A DNA stretch of 17,772 nt. Source: Candidatus Bipolaricaulota bacterium (GTDB lineage Bacteria; Bipolaricaulota; Bipolaricaulia; Bipolaricaulales; Bipolaricaulaceae). The DNA lies in contig JAGGRX010000067.1 of the NCBI GenBank assembly GCA_021159405.1, positions 1-17,772 of the forward strand, given 5' to 3'. Shown here piece by piece: positions 5,640 through 12,848 of this stretch (within the stretch, counting starts at the first letter, position 1; each line of letters starts with the position of its first letter). A program made the position numbers and the translations under genes. The notes below the pieces were generated by a model. The model searched no databases and was not told where the DNA came from. It saw nothing but the letters and a program-made list of their open reading frames with translations.

Positions 5640-7906
5640 AAGCGGGGGACCTTGAAGGCCGGATCGAGCTAGTGCGCAAGGTGGTGGAGCTCGAGCGGGC
5701 GCGGGGGCTTCAGGACCGTGCCGCCATAGGGGGGCTTGAGGCGTTCGTAAGCCGCCACCTGCCCGAGGGGAAAAGAGCCGTGGCCGGCTATTCCCAGATG
5801 AGCCCGGCGGCCCGGGCCAAGGCCTTGGAGCAGCTCGAGGAGGTTTTGACCTCACTGGGGAGGGGCAGGCAGCCCTGCCCCGAGGACCTCGCCCGCCCGG
5901 TGGAGGAGGCAGCCGGGGTGGGGGAAAAGAGGGCCGCCCTCCTCCGAAAGCTCGGCATCGAGACGATCGAGGACCTCCTCACCTTCTTCCCCCGCCGGCT
6001 GGAGGACCGGTCGGTTCAGAAGCCCATAGGAGAGCTGGCCGACGGGGACGCCGTGACGGTGGTGGGCACCGTGCGGGCAAAGTCCAGGATGAGGGTAAGG
6101 CCGCACCTGGAGCTGATAAAGGTCGCGGTGGACGACGGAACAGGGCTCCTTTTCGCCATCTGGTTCAACCAACCCTGGCTTTGGGACGAGCTCCGGCAAG
6201 GGGAGAAGTACGCCTTTTACGGCAAGGTGCAGAGGAGGTTCGGGGAGCTGCAGATGGAAAACCCGGTATGGGAGCCGGCCGGGGCGGGCTTCCACACAGG
6301 CCGCTGGGTGCCCATCTACCCGGCCACGGAGGGGCTGAGCCAGGCCAGCCTGCGCTGGCTCATCCGGCGCAACCTGCGCCGCTACGGGCGTGTGATCCCC
6401 GAGATCCTGCCCGAGGAGGTCCGCCGGAGGCTGGGCCTTCCCCCCCGCCGGGAGGCGATCCGGAGGATCCATTTTCCCCGCGGGCCCCACGACTTCGAGC
6501 GTGCGAGGAAGGCCCTGGCCTTCGAGGAGCTTTTCTTGCTGCAGCTTGGGCTGGCCTTAAGGTACAAAAAGGAGGCCCGCGGCCGCTCCCTTAATCCGGA
6601 CCCAAAGCTCGTGGAGCGCTTCGTGCAAGGCCTCGGCTTTGACCTCACCCCCTCTCAAAAGCGGGCCCTAGCCGCCATCGAACAGGACCTAAGGGCCCCT
6701 TACCCCATGCTGCGCCTCTTGCAGGGGGACGTGGGGGCCGGAAAAACCGTGGTGGCCGCCGGGGCGTGCGTCATGGCCGCCTCCGCCGGGGCCCAGGCCG
6801 CGTTCATGGCCCCCACGGAGATCCTGGCCGAGCAACACTTTTTCGTGCTTCAGGAACTTTTCTCCGGCCTTCCTATTCGTGTGGAACTCCTAGTAGGTGG
6901 GAGCGGGACTAGAAAGCGGCGGGTCCTCGCTGCCATCGCCGCAGGCGAGGTGGACGTGGTGGTGGGCACCCATGCCCTGATCCAGGAAGACGTAAGCTTC
7001 CGCGACCTGGGGCTGGCGGTGGTGGACGAGCAACACCGGTTTGGGGTGGTGCAGCGGGCGGCCCTGGAGAAGAAGGGCGAGGGCACCAACATCCTGGTCA
7101 TGTCCGCCACCCCTATCCCCCGCACGGTGGTCCTCACCCTGTATGGGGAGTTCGCCCTGTCGGTGCTGGAGGAGATGCCCAGGCCTCGCGAGAAAGTCCG
7201 CACCGTGTGGGTGTCGGAGTCCCGTCGGGAGGAGGTGTACCGGGAGGTGGAGGGGTTCCTCGCCCGGGGGGAGAAGGGCTACGTGATCTTTCCGCTGGTG
7301 GAGGAATCCGAGGAGCTTGACCTGCGGGCCGCCACCCAGGCCTACGAGGAGCTGGCCCGGCGGTTCGGAAGAGAGCAGGTGGGCCTCCTGCACGGCCGCA
7401 TGCCCCCGGAGGAGAAACGGGCAGCGATGTCCGCGTTTCGGGCGGGGGAGGTGAAAGTGCTTGTGGCCACCACGGTGGTGGAGGTGGGGCTGGATGTCCC
7501 GGACGCCTCGTTCATGGTGATCGAGCACGCCGATAGGTTCGGCCTGGCGCAACTGCACCAGCTCAGGGGCAGGATCGGCCGGGGAGGCCAGGAGGCGGTG
7601 TGCTATGCCATCGCTGACCCCAAGACGGAGGAGGCAAGGCGGCGCCTTTCGGCCTTTCGCGACCTTACCGATGGGTTTAAGATTGCGGAGGCGGACCTTC
7701 AGATCCGAGGGCCGGGTGATCTTTTGGGGACAGCCCAACATGGCTTTGTATCCCGGCTCAAGGCGGCCAACCTGATCCGGGACCTGGGGCTTCTGGAGCA
7801 GGCCCGGGTCGAGGCAAGAAGGCTTGTGGAAAAGGGGGTGCCCGAGCGGCTGCGTCGGGAGGTGGAGCGCAGGTTCGGGGAGGAACTGGAGCTTTTGGGG
7901 GTGTGA
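5633..7906 (+). CDS. recG: ATP-dependent DNA helicase RecG
   Basis: RecG remodels stalled replication forks and Holliday junctions. The 757 residues have an N-terminal helical extension of about 90 residues, then VGEKRAALLRKLGI (helix-hairpin-like) leading into the wedge/OB domain (about 100-240). The helicase core follows: Walker A GDVGAGKT (365-372), APTEILAEQH, Walker B box DEQHRFG (465-471), MSATPIPRT, LLHGRMP, VATTVVEVGLDVP and HQLRGRIGRGG. The ATG at 5633 (MPKAGDL) is the only reasonable start downstream of the divergent def gene; the frame stays open upstream to 5459 but that antisense stretch lies within def. No Shine-Dalgarno is seen. gatC starts immediately after its stop. Confidence 0.95.
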   Translation: MPKAGDLEGRIELVRKVVELERARGLQDRAAIGGLEAFVSRHLPEGKRAVAGYSQMSPAARAKALEQLEEVLTSLGRGRQPCPEDLARPVEEAAGVGEKRAALLRKLGIETIEDLLTFFPRRLEDRSVQKPIGELADGDAVTVVGTVRAKSRMRVRPHLELIKVAVDDGTGLLFAIWFNQPWLWDELRQGEKYAFYGKVQRRFGELQMENPVWEPAGAGFHTGRWVPIYPATEGLSQASLRWLIRRNLRRYGRVIPEILPEEVRRRLGLPPRREAIRRIHFPRGPHDFERARKALAFEELFLLQLGLALRYKKEARGRSLNPDPKLVERFVQGLGFDLTPSQKRALAAIEQDLRAPYPMLRLLQGDVGAGKTVVAAGACVMAASAGAQAAFMAPTEILAEQHFFVLQELFSGLPIRVELLVGGSGTRKRRVLAAIAAGEVDVVVGTHALIQEDVSFRDLGLAVVDEQHRFGVVQRAALEKKGEGTNILVMSATPIPRTVVLTLYGEFALSVLEEMPRPREKVRTVWVSESRREEVYREVEGFLARGEKGYVIFPLVEESEELDLRAATQAYEELARRFGREQVGLLHGRMPPEEKRAAMSAFRAGEVKVLVATTVVEVGLDVPDASFMVIEHADRFGLAQLHQLRGRIGRGGQEAVCYAIADPKTEEARRRLSAFRDLTDGFKIAEADLQIRGPGDLLGTAQHGFVSRLKAANLIRDLGLLEQARVEARRLVEKGVPERLRREVERRFGEELELLGV

Positions 7907-8197
7907 ATGATCGACGAGCGGCTGATGGCCAGGATCGAAAGGCTCTCCGGCCTTGAGCTTTCGCCGGCGGAAAGGGAGGCCCTCCGGGCCGATCTCACCC
8001 GCATCCTGGAGTACTTTCAGAAGCTTACGGAGCTGGATACGGAAGGGGTACCCCCGTTTGAGCCCCTGCCGGGGAGGGTGAACGCCTGGCGGGAGGACGA
8101 GCCCCGGGAGTCGCTATCGCAGGAGGAGGCCCTGGCCAACGCCCCCGACAGGCAAGACGGCTATTTCAAGGTCCCCCGGGTTTTCGGTGGCCCCTAG
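7907..8197 (+). CDS. gatC: Asp-tRNA(Asn)/Glu-tRNA(Gln) amidotransferase, subunit C
   Basis: GatC is the small stabilising subunit of the GatCAB complex that converts Glu-tRNA(Gln) or Asp-tRNA(Asn) to the amide form, using ammonia from glutamine. The 96 residues match the family in length and pattern: an N-terminal helix with LSGLELSPAEREAL, then DLTRILEYFQKLTELDTEGVPP, a proline-rich middle, and a C-terminal DRQDGYFKVPRVF close to the consensus end. The ATG at 7907 abuts the recG stop with no gap, so translation is probably coupled. gatA and gatB are not in the window. The stop shares CTAG (8194-8197) with the convergent gene. Confidence 0.93.
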   Translation: MIDERLMARIERLSGLELSPAEREALRADLTRILEYFQKLTELDTEGVPPFEPLPGRVNAWREDEPRESLSQEEALANAPDRQDGYFKVPRVFGGP

Positions 8198-8760
8198 CAT
8201 GCCCCGCCCAGCCTCTCCTCTATCAGGCGACGGACCTCTTCCGGCCGGCGGGTGGAGAAAACGAGCTCCCGCAATCTCCCGCCACGGAGCTCGAGCACGA
8301 CCCTGGGGCTGCGGGGATCCACGAAGGCCATGATCCAGCCACCTCTGCGCCGACTCCAGCTCAATCTCCATCCCACACCACCGTAGGAGAGGAGCGAGCG
8401 CTCATCCCGCCGGGCGGCAGCCACCCTATCCCAGGGGATGGTCCGCCGGATGGCCCCGAAACCCACAGTGATGTGCCGCTCGGTCATCTGGACTTCGAGC
8501 CGCCTGAAGTTCCTCAGCAACACGAGCACTCCAAGCTGGATGGCCGTCATGAGTCCCCAGAACCAGGTGGGGGCGGGGTTTTCGCCGATGGGGCCTATGA
8601 AGAGCTGGTAAACCAAAGCCCAAGCGAACCCCAGGGCAAACAGGGCGAAAACCCCCATGAGCCACTTCGCAAGCGGCACCTCGATCTCTTCCCGATAGAT
8701 CATCTCCGTGGCAAAGGGACGCTGCGTTGGGGGCCGCCGCCCAGAGAGGAGCCTTAGCAT
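8194..8760 (-). CDS. Two-TM membrane protein with a bacterial PH-like domain
   Basis: This 188-residue protein has two membrane segments (about residues 33-56, LMGVFALFALGFAWALVY, and 66-82, WFWGLMTAIQLGVLVLL). A cytoplasmic beta-rich domain follows, with VGFGAIRRTIPWDRV, SYGGVGWRLSW, a VVLEL strand and STRRPEEVRRLIEERL. That layout fits the bacterial PH-like family, whose function is mostly unknown. The ATG at 8760 has AAGGA nine bases upstream; an ATG at 8703 (MIYREE) would give 169 residues. It lies 52 bases downstream of pyrH on the same strand and probably shares its transcript. It ends overlapping gatC by four bases. Confidence 0.7.
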   Translation of the reverse strand: MLRLLSGRRPPTQRPFATEMIYREEIEVPLAKWLMGVFALFALGFAWALVYQLFIGPIGENPAPTWFWGLMTAIQLGVLVLLRNFRRLEVQMTERHITVGFGAIRRTIPWDRVAAARRDERSLLSYGGVGWRLSWSRRRGGWIMAFVDPRSPRVVLELRGGRLRELVFSTRRPEEVRRLIEERLGGAC

Positions 8761-8812
8761 CCTAGCGCATCCTTAGTCGAAGCCGATGTTAGCCAGGCCC
8801 GAGGTGGAAGGA

Positions 8813-9517
8813 TCAGCCGATGAGGGAGCCGCCCTTACCTTGCAGGGCGGAAAGGAGCCCCCCGGGCTGGTCCGCCCGGAAGACGAAGATCGGAAGACCA
8901 TGGTCGCCGGCGATGGACACGGCCGCCAGGTCCATCACCCGCAGCCCCCGCGCGAGATACTCCTTATGCGAGATCCGAGGGAGGGGCTTGGCGTCGGGAA
9001 CGGCCTTGGGGTCGTCGGGGTAAACCCCATCCACCTTGGAACCCTTGAGCACCACCTCGGCCTGGAGGGCCAATGCCCGGATCACCGCCGCGGTGTCCGT
9101 GGTGACAAACGGGCTTCCGGTCCCGGCGGAAAGGAGCACCACCTTCCCCTCCCCCAGGGCCTCTCTGGCCCTCCATGGGTCCACCGGCTCGGCAACCCCA
9201 GCACACGGGATCGCCGACATGAGGAGGCTTGGCACCCCTACCCGGGCCAGGGCCTCCCGCAGGGCCAAGCCGTTGATCAAGGTGGCCAGCATCCCGATGG
9301 TGTGCCCCGTGGTTTGGGGGATGTGCGGGAGGGCAGCCCCCCGTGCGATGTTCCCACCTCCAGGCACCACCGCCAGCTCCACCCCGGCCTTGCGCGCCTC
9401 ACGGATCTCCTGGGCGAAAAAAACAAGGCCCCGCTCGTCCAAGGGGCCTTTCTCCCCACCCAGAAGCTCTCCCGAGAGCTTCAGGACCGCCCGGCGCCAG
9501 CTAAGCCCTTCCTTCAC
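8813..9517 (-). CDS. pyrH: UMP kinase
   Basis: PyrH phosphorylates UMP to UDP and, in bacteria, is a hexameric amino-acid-kinase-fold enzyme. The 234 residues show KLSGE (13-17), GGGNIARG (53-60), GMLATLINGLALREAL (75-90), GTGSPFVTTDT (132-142) and LKGSKVDGVYPDDPK. The start is GTG at 9517, overlapping the tsf stop as GTGA and preceded by GGGGGAGG. One oddity is seen: the conserved Asp of the GDHMGMLAT region (Asp77 in E. coli, at the UMP site) is His72 here, while the nearby Arg of the GGGN-RG loop is kept. The gene order rpsB-tsf-pyrH is typical; frr, often next, is absent. Confidence 0.94.
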   Translation of the reverse strand: MKEGLSWRRAVLKLSGELLGGEKGPLDERGLVFFAQEIREARKAGVELAVVPGGGNIARGAALPHIPQTTGHTIGMLATLINGLALREALARVGVPSLLMSAIPCAGVAEPVDPWRAREALGEGKVVLLSAGTGSPFVTTDTAAVIRALALQAEVVLKGSKVDGVYPDDPKAVPDAKPLPRISHKEYLARGLRVMDLAAVSIAGDHGLPIFVFRADQPGGLLSALQGKGGSLIG

Positions 9518-10113
9518 CCCTCCCCCACCTCGAACCGCACGAACCTCCGGATCACCACCGGCTCACCCAGCTTGGCCCCCAGATCGGCCAGCAAGTCCTC
9601 CACCTTCATCTTGCCGGAGGGATCCCGGATGTACGGCTGCTTAACAAGACAGTTTTCCTCGTAGAACTTGGCAAGCCGCCCCTCCACGATCTTCTCCACG
9701 ATGTGTGGAGGTTTTCCCTCCTTTTCAGCTTGCTTTTTCAGGATCTCCCGTTCTTGCTCAACCACCTCTTGCGGCACGTCCTCAGGCGAGATCCAGCGGG
9801 GTTTTGCCGCGGCGATCTGCATAGCTAGATTGCGAACAAAATCACGAAAATCTTGGGAGTTGGCGGCAAAATCGGTGTTGGTATCAACCTCGACGAGCAC
9901 CCCCACCTTGCCCGAGTGGTGGACGTAAGCCTCTATCCTGCCCTCCTTGGCCTCCCGCGTCTGGTGGGCCAGGAACTCCTTCCCCTCAGTGCGTAGGATC
10001 TGCTTGGCCTTCTCCAGGTCCCCGCCCGCCTTGGTCAGGGCGGCCTTGCAGTCCATGATGCCCACCCCGGTCTCTTCCCGGAGGCGCTTAATCAAGTCCC
10101 TTGTGATCTCCAT
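9514..10113 (-). CDS. tsf: Translation elongation factor Ts
   Basis: EF-Ts is the guanine-nucleotide exchange factor that recycles EF-Tu after each elongation round. The 199 residues are the short form, close in length to the Thermus protein and well below the E. coli one. Seen are the N-terminal UBA-like module (LIKRLREETGVGIMDCKAALTKAGGDLEKA) and the core motif VDTNTDFAAN (about residues 76-85), which contains the TDF residues that contact EF-Tu. The ATG at 10111-10113 overlaps the rpsB stop by one base (TGATG). The stop overlaps the pyrH GTG by four bases, so rpsB, tsf and pyrH look translationally coupled. Confidence 0.95.
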   Translation of the reverse strand: MEITRDLIKRLREETGVGIMDCKAALTKAGGDLEKAKQILRTEGKEFLAHQTREAKEGRIEAYVHHSGKVGVLVEVDTNTDFAANSQDFRDFVRNLAMQIAAAKPRWISPEDVPQEVVEQEREILKKQAEKEGKPPHIVEKIVEGRLAKFYEENCLVKQPYIRDPSGKMKVEDLLADLGAKLGEPVVIRRFVRFEVGEG

Positions 10114-10964
10114 CAGACCTCCTTGTCTTCCTCTTCGATCAGCTCCTCCAGCATTTCCTCGTAGTGCTCCTCGAGCTCCACTTCGTCCAGGGGGACCTCG
10201 TCCATGCTGGCGACGGTTTCTTCCTCTTCTGCGGCCTCTTCGGCCTCCGCTTCAGGGGCGGCCGGGGCCTCCGTGGTCTGAAGCCCTTCCCGCCCCTCGA
10301 TCACCGCATCGGCGATCCGGGAAGTGATGAGCCGAGTGGCCTTGATGGCGTCGTCGTTTCCCGGGATCGGGTAGTCGATGAGGTCCGGGTCACAATTGGT
10401 ATCACAGATGGCCACGATGGGGATCCCCAGGATGTTGGCCTCCCGCACCGCATGGACCTCCACCGTGGGATCTACCACGTACACCACCCCGGGGAGCCGC
10501 TCCATCTCCCGCAAGCCATCCAAGTTCCTACGAAGCTTGGCGAGCTTCTTTTCCAGCTTGATCCGCTCCTTCAAGGGGAGGCGCTCGAACGCCCCTTCCT
10601 CCAGGTTCCGCTCAAGCTCGAGCATATAAAGGACCCGCCTGCGGATGGTCTCAAAGTTGGTGAGCGTGCCGCCCAGCCAGCGGCGGTTCACCCAATGGGC
10701 CCCGCAGCGCCGCGCCTCCTCCTCTATGGTGCCCTGCACCTGCTTCTTGGTGCCCACAAACAGGACATCCTTTCCCTGGGCCACCTGATCCCGCACGAAG
10801 TTGTACGCACGCTCAAAGTGCTCGAGCGTCTTGCCCAGGTCGATTATGTGAATCCCCTTTCGCTCGGTATAGATAAAACGGGCCATCTTGGGGTTCCATT
10901 TACGGGTCCGATGCCCAAAGTGAACCCCACATTCAAGGAGCTCCTTCATCGTCAATAGGGCCAA
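10113..10964 (-). CDS. rpsB: 30S ribosomal protein S2
   Basis: S2 is a small-subunit ribosomal protein at the head-body junction. The 283 residues begin MKELLECGVHFGHRTRKWNPKM, followed by FVGTKKQVQ, VNRRWLGGTLTNF, LPGVVYVVDP and IPIVAICDTNCDPDLIDYPIPGNDDA, all S2 signatures. The last 55 or so residues are an acidic Ala/Glu-rich tail, longer than in E. coli but seen in various phyla. The start is TTG at 10964, chosen because AAAGGAGGAG sits a few bases upstream; an in-frame ATG five codons later lacks that spacing. It is the first gene of the minus-strand rpsB-tsf-pyrH operon and diverges from dnaB. Confidence 0.95.
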   Translation of the reverse strand: MALLTMKELLECGVHFGHRTRKWNPKMARFIYTERKGIHIIDLGKTLEHFERAYNFVRDQVAQGKDVLFVGTKKQVQGTIEEEARRCGAHWVNRRWLGGTLTNFETIRRRVLYMLELERNLEEGAFERLPLKERIKLEKKLAKLRRNLDGLREMERLPGVVYVVDPTVEVHAVREANILGIPIVAICDTNCDPDLIDYPIPGNDDAIKATRLITSRIADAVIEGREGLQTTEAPAAPEAEAEEAAEEEETVASMDEVPLDEVELEEHYEEMLEELIEEEDKEV

Positions 10965-11003
10965 ACTTTCTCCTCCTTTCTAGATTCGCATGATACGTGG
11001 GCA

Positions 11004-11032
11004 AGTATAGCCGCCGGGAGGCCCGCCTACAA
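11004..11032 (-). promoter_or_regulatory. Putative rpsB operon promoter
   Basis: Reading the minus strand, TATACT (5 of 6) lies at 11009-11004 and a weak TTGTAG at 11032-11027, with a 17-base spacer. The start near 10997 would give a leader of about 32 bases with AAAGGAGGAG before the TTG codon. The -35 is poor, so the exact box may differ. Confidence 0.5.
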
Positions 11033-11048
11033 AACGTGGCGTTTGTCC

Positions 11049-11077
11049 TTGGCCCCAGGGCGGGGAAGGGATATGAT
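11049..11077 (+). promoter_or_regulatory. Putative dnaB-gcv promoter
   Basis: TTGGCC (11049-11054, 4 of 6) and TATGAT (11072-11077, 5 of 6) are separated by exactly 17 bases. The start expected near 11084 is only about 3 bases before the dnaB ATG at 11087, so the mRNA may be leaderless. GAGGGG at 11078-11083 resembles a Shine-Dalgarno but would fall upstream of that transcript start. Confidence 0.5.
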
Positions 11078-11086
11078 GAGGGGTCG

Positions 11087-12451
11087 ATGGAGACGCTGGA
11101 TGAGGGAATCAGGCCTATCCCCAAGAACAAGGAAGCCGAGCAAGTGATCTTGGGGGCGGCCATGCTTGAACCCGAGGAGGCGGTCCCCCGGGTGGTAACC
11201 CGTCTGCACCCCGATCACTTCTACTTCAAAGCTCACCGAGAGATCTACCGGGCAATCGTCGAGCTGTTCAACCACGGCCAGCTTCCGGACGCGGTCACGG
11301 TGGCGAACTACCTCGAGGAGCGGGGCAAGCTCGACGCCGTCGGGGGGCGCACTTACCTGCACGAGCTCCTCACCCGGGTGACCACGCTGGCGGCCTTGGA
11401 TCACTACATCGAGATCGTGGAGACGAAGGCCCTGCGGAGATGGCTGATCCAGGCCGGGGGACAGGTGGCCGAGCTCGGCTATCGGGAGGATTTGGACGTG
11501 GAGGAAGCCCTGGACAGGGCGGGCGAGCTCATCTTCGAGATCGCCCAGCGCGAGTCCCGCCCTGACTACCACCTTTTGAGTGAGTTTCTCTATGAACACC
11601 TGGACTTCCTTGAAGCTCTGCACAAAGACCCTGAGCGCCGACCTCAGGGGGTCGTGTTCAGCGGCTTTGATCAGTTCGACGACCTCACCTCCGGGTTTCA
11701 TCCGGCCGATCTGGCCGTGATCGCCGGGCGTCCGGGCACAGGCAAGACCTCGCTTGTCCTCTCGATTGCCCGGGATGCGGCCATCCGCCAGAAGAAATCC
11801 GTGGGCATCTTCTCCTTGGAGATGACAAAGGAGCAGGTGCTGGAGCGGCTACTGTGTGCGGAGGCCCAAGTGAACCTCCACTCCCTCCGGTCGGGGTACC
11901 TCCCCCCGGCCAAATGGGGGCAGATCGCCGAGGCCGCCGGCCGCCTCCACCAGGCGTCGATCCTGGTGGACGACACCCCTGGGGCGTCGGTCCTGTCCAT
12001 CAAGGCCAAGGCCCGGCGGATGGCCCTGGAGCACAAGTTGGACCTCCTGATCGTGGATTACCTGCAGCTCGTGGAAGCCGGGATCCGTACCGACGTGAGG
12101 GAGCAAGAGATCGCTTACATCTCCCGGACCTTAAAGGGCCTGGCCCGGGAGCTTTCCATCCCGGTGATCGCTTGTTCCCAGCTCAATCGGGCGGTGGAGA
12201 GGAGGGAGTCCAAGAGGCCGCAACTTTCGGACCTACGGGAATCGGGGGCCATCGAACAGGACGCTGATCTTGTCGCGTTCATCTACCGGCCCGATTACTA
12301 CGATGATTCCGGAGGGTCTGGGGCGGTGTCCGAGGCCGAGCTCATCATCGCCAAGCAACGCAACGGCCCCACCGGCAAGGTGAGGCTCCTGTTCCACAAA
12401 GACTACGCGGCCTTCTATCCACCGGCACGGAAGGAGGAAGTACCGTTTTAG
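11087..12451 (+). CDS. dnaB: Replicative DNA helicase DnaB
   Basis: DnaB is the hexameric helicase that unwinds the replication fork and recruits primase. The 454 residues have the N-terminal domain (PIPKNKEAEQVILGAAML, residues 11-27, to about 160), a linker, and a RecA-like core with Walker A GRPGTGKTS (214-222), IFSLEM (241-246), Walker B LLIVDYLQL (320-328), CSQLNRAVE and SDLRESGAIEQDADLV. Length is normal and no intein is present. The ATG at 11087 is chosen because conserved sequence starts just after it; an in-frame GTG at 10997 lacks a ribosome site and would lie upstream of the predicted promoter. gcvH follows after 13 bases, suggesting co-transcription. Confidence 0.95.
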   Translation: METLDEGIRPIPKNKEAEQVILGAAMLEPEEAVPRVVTRLHPDHFYFKAHREIYRAIVELFNHGQLPDAVTVANYLEERGKLDAVGGRTYLHELLTRVTTLAALDHYIEIVETKALRRWLIQAGGQVAELGYREDLDVEEALDRAGELIFEIAQRESRPDYHLLSEFLYEHLDFLEALHKDPERRPQGVVFSGFDQFDDLTSGFHPADLAVIAGRPGTGKTSLVLSIARDAAIRQKKSVGIFSLEMTKEQVLERLLCAEAQVNLHSLRSGYLPPAKWGQIAEAAGRLHQASILVDDTPGASVLSIKAKARRMALEHKLDLLIVDYLQLVEAGIRTDVREQEIAYISRTLKGLARELSIPVIACSQLNRAVERRESKRPQLSDLRESGAIEQDADLVAFIYRPDYYDDSGGSGAVSEAELIIAKQRNGPTGKVRLLFHKDYAAFYPPARKEEVPF

Positions 12452-12464
12452 AAAGGAGGAGTTC

Positions 12465-12848
12465 GTGATCCCAAAAGATCTCAAGTACACCAAGGACCAT
12501 GAGTGGGCGAAGCTCGAGGATGGGAAAGTAAGGGTGGGGATCACCCACCACGCCCAAAAGGAGCTCGGTGACATCGTGTTCGTGGAGCTCCCCGAGGTGG
12601 GGAGGGCCGTAAGCAAGGGGGAGCAAGTGGCCACCGTGGAATCGGTGAAGGCGGTGGGCGAGGTGTACGCCCCGGTCTCCGGGGAGGTGATCGAGAAAAA
12701 CGACGAGCTTGAATCCTCCCCGGAGCTGGTGAACAAGGACCCCTATGGCAAGGGCTGGCTATTCGTCCTCAAGATGGGAAACCCGGCCGAGCTGGATGAG
12801 CTCCTCGATGCGGCCGCCTACGAGAAGCTGGTGGGAGGGGAAGGGTGA
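12465..12848 (+). CDS. gcvH: Glycine cleavage system H protein
   Basis: GcvH is the lipoylated carrier that shuttles the aminomethyl group between the P, T and L proteins. The 127 residues match the family: YTKDHEWAKLEDGKVRVGIT near the start, LGDIVFVELPEVG, and the lipoylation site Lys62 in ESVKAVGEVYAPVSGEV. The GTG at 12465 follows AAAGGAGG (12453-12459). The gene opens the gcvH-gcvPA-gcvPB cluster and overlaps gcvPA by four bases (GTGA, 12845-12848). gcvT and the lipoamide dehydrogenase are not in the window, so a full system requires genes elsewhere. Confidence 0.96.
   Translation: MIPKDLKYTKDHEWAKLEDGKVRVGITHHAQKELGDIVFVELPEVGRAVSKGEQVATVESVKAVGEVYAPVSGEVIEKNDELESSPELVNKDPYGKGWLFVLKMGNPAELDELLDAAAYEKLVGGEG

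Noticed and set aside
6890..7741. 283-codon minus-strand frame inside recG
   Set aside because: It lies opposite conserved helicase motifs and has low-complexity composition typical of antisense frames in GC-rich DNA.
8786..9664. 292-codon plus-strand frame opposite pyrH and tsf
   Set aside because: It covers two certain minus-strand genes and shows no recognisable domain.
12425..12450. Terminator at the end of dnaB (CACGG...CCGTTTT)
   Set aside because: The stem is only 4-5 bases with a 12-base loop, too weak to call.
12452..12464. Glycine riboswitch ahead of gcvH
   Set aside because: Only 13 bases separate dnaB and gcvH, far too short for the aptamer.
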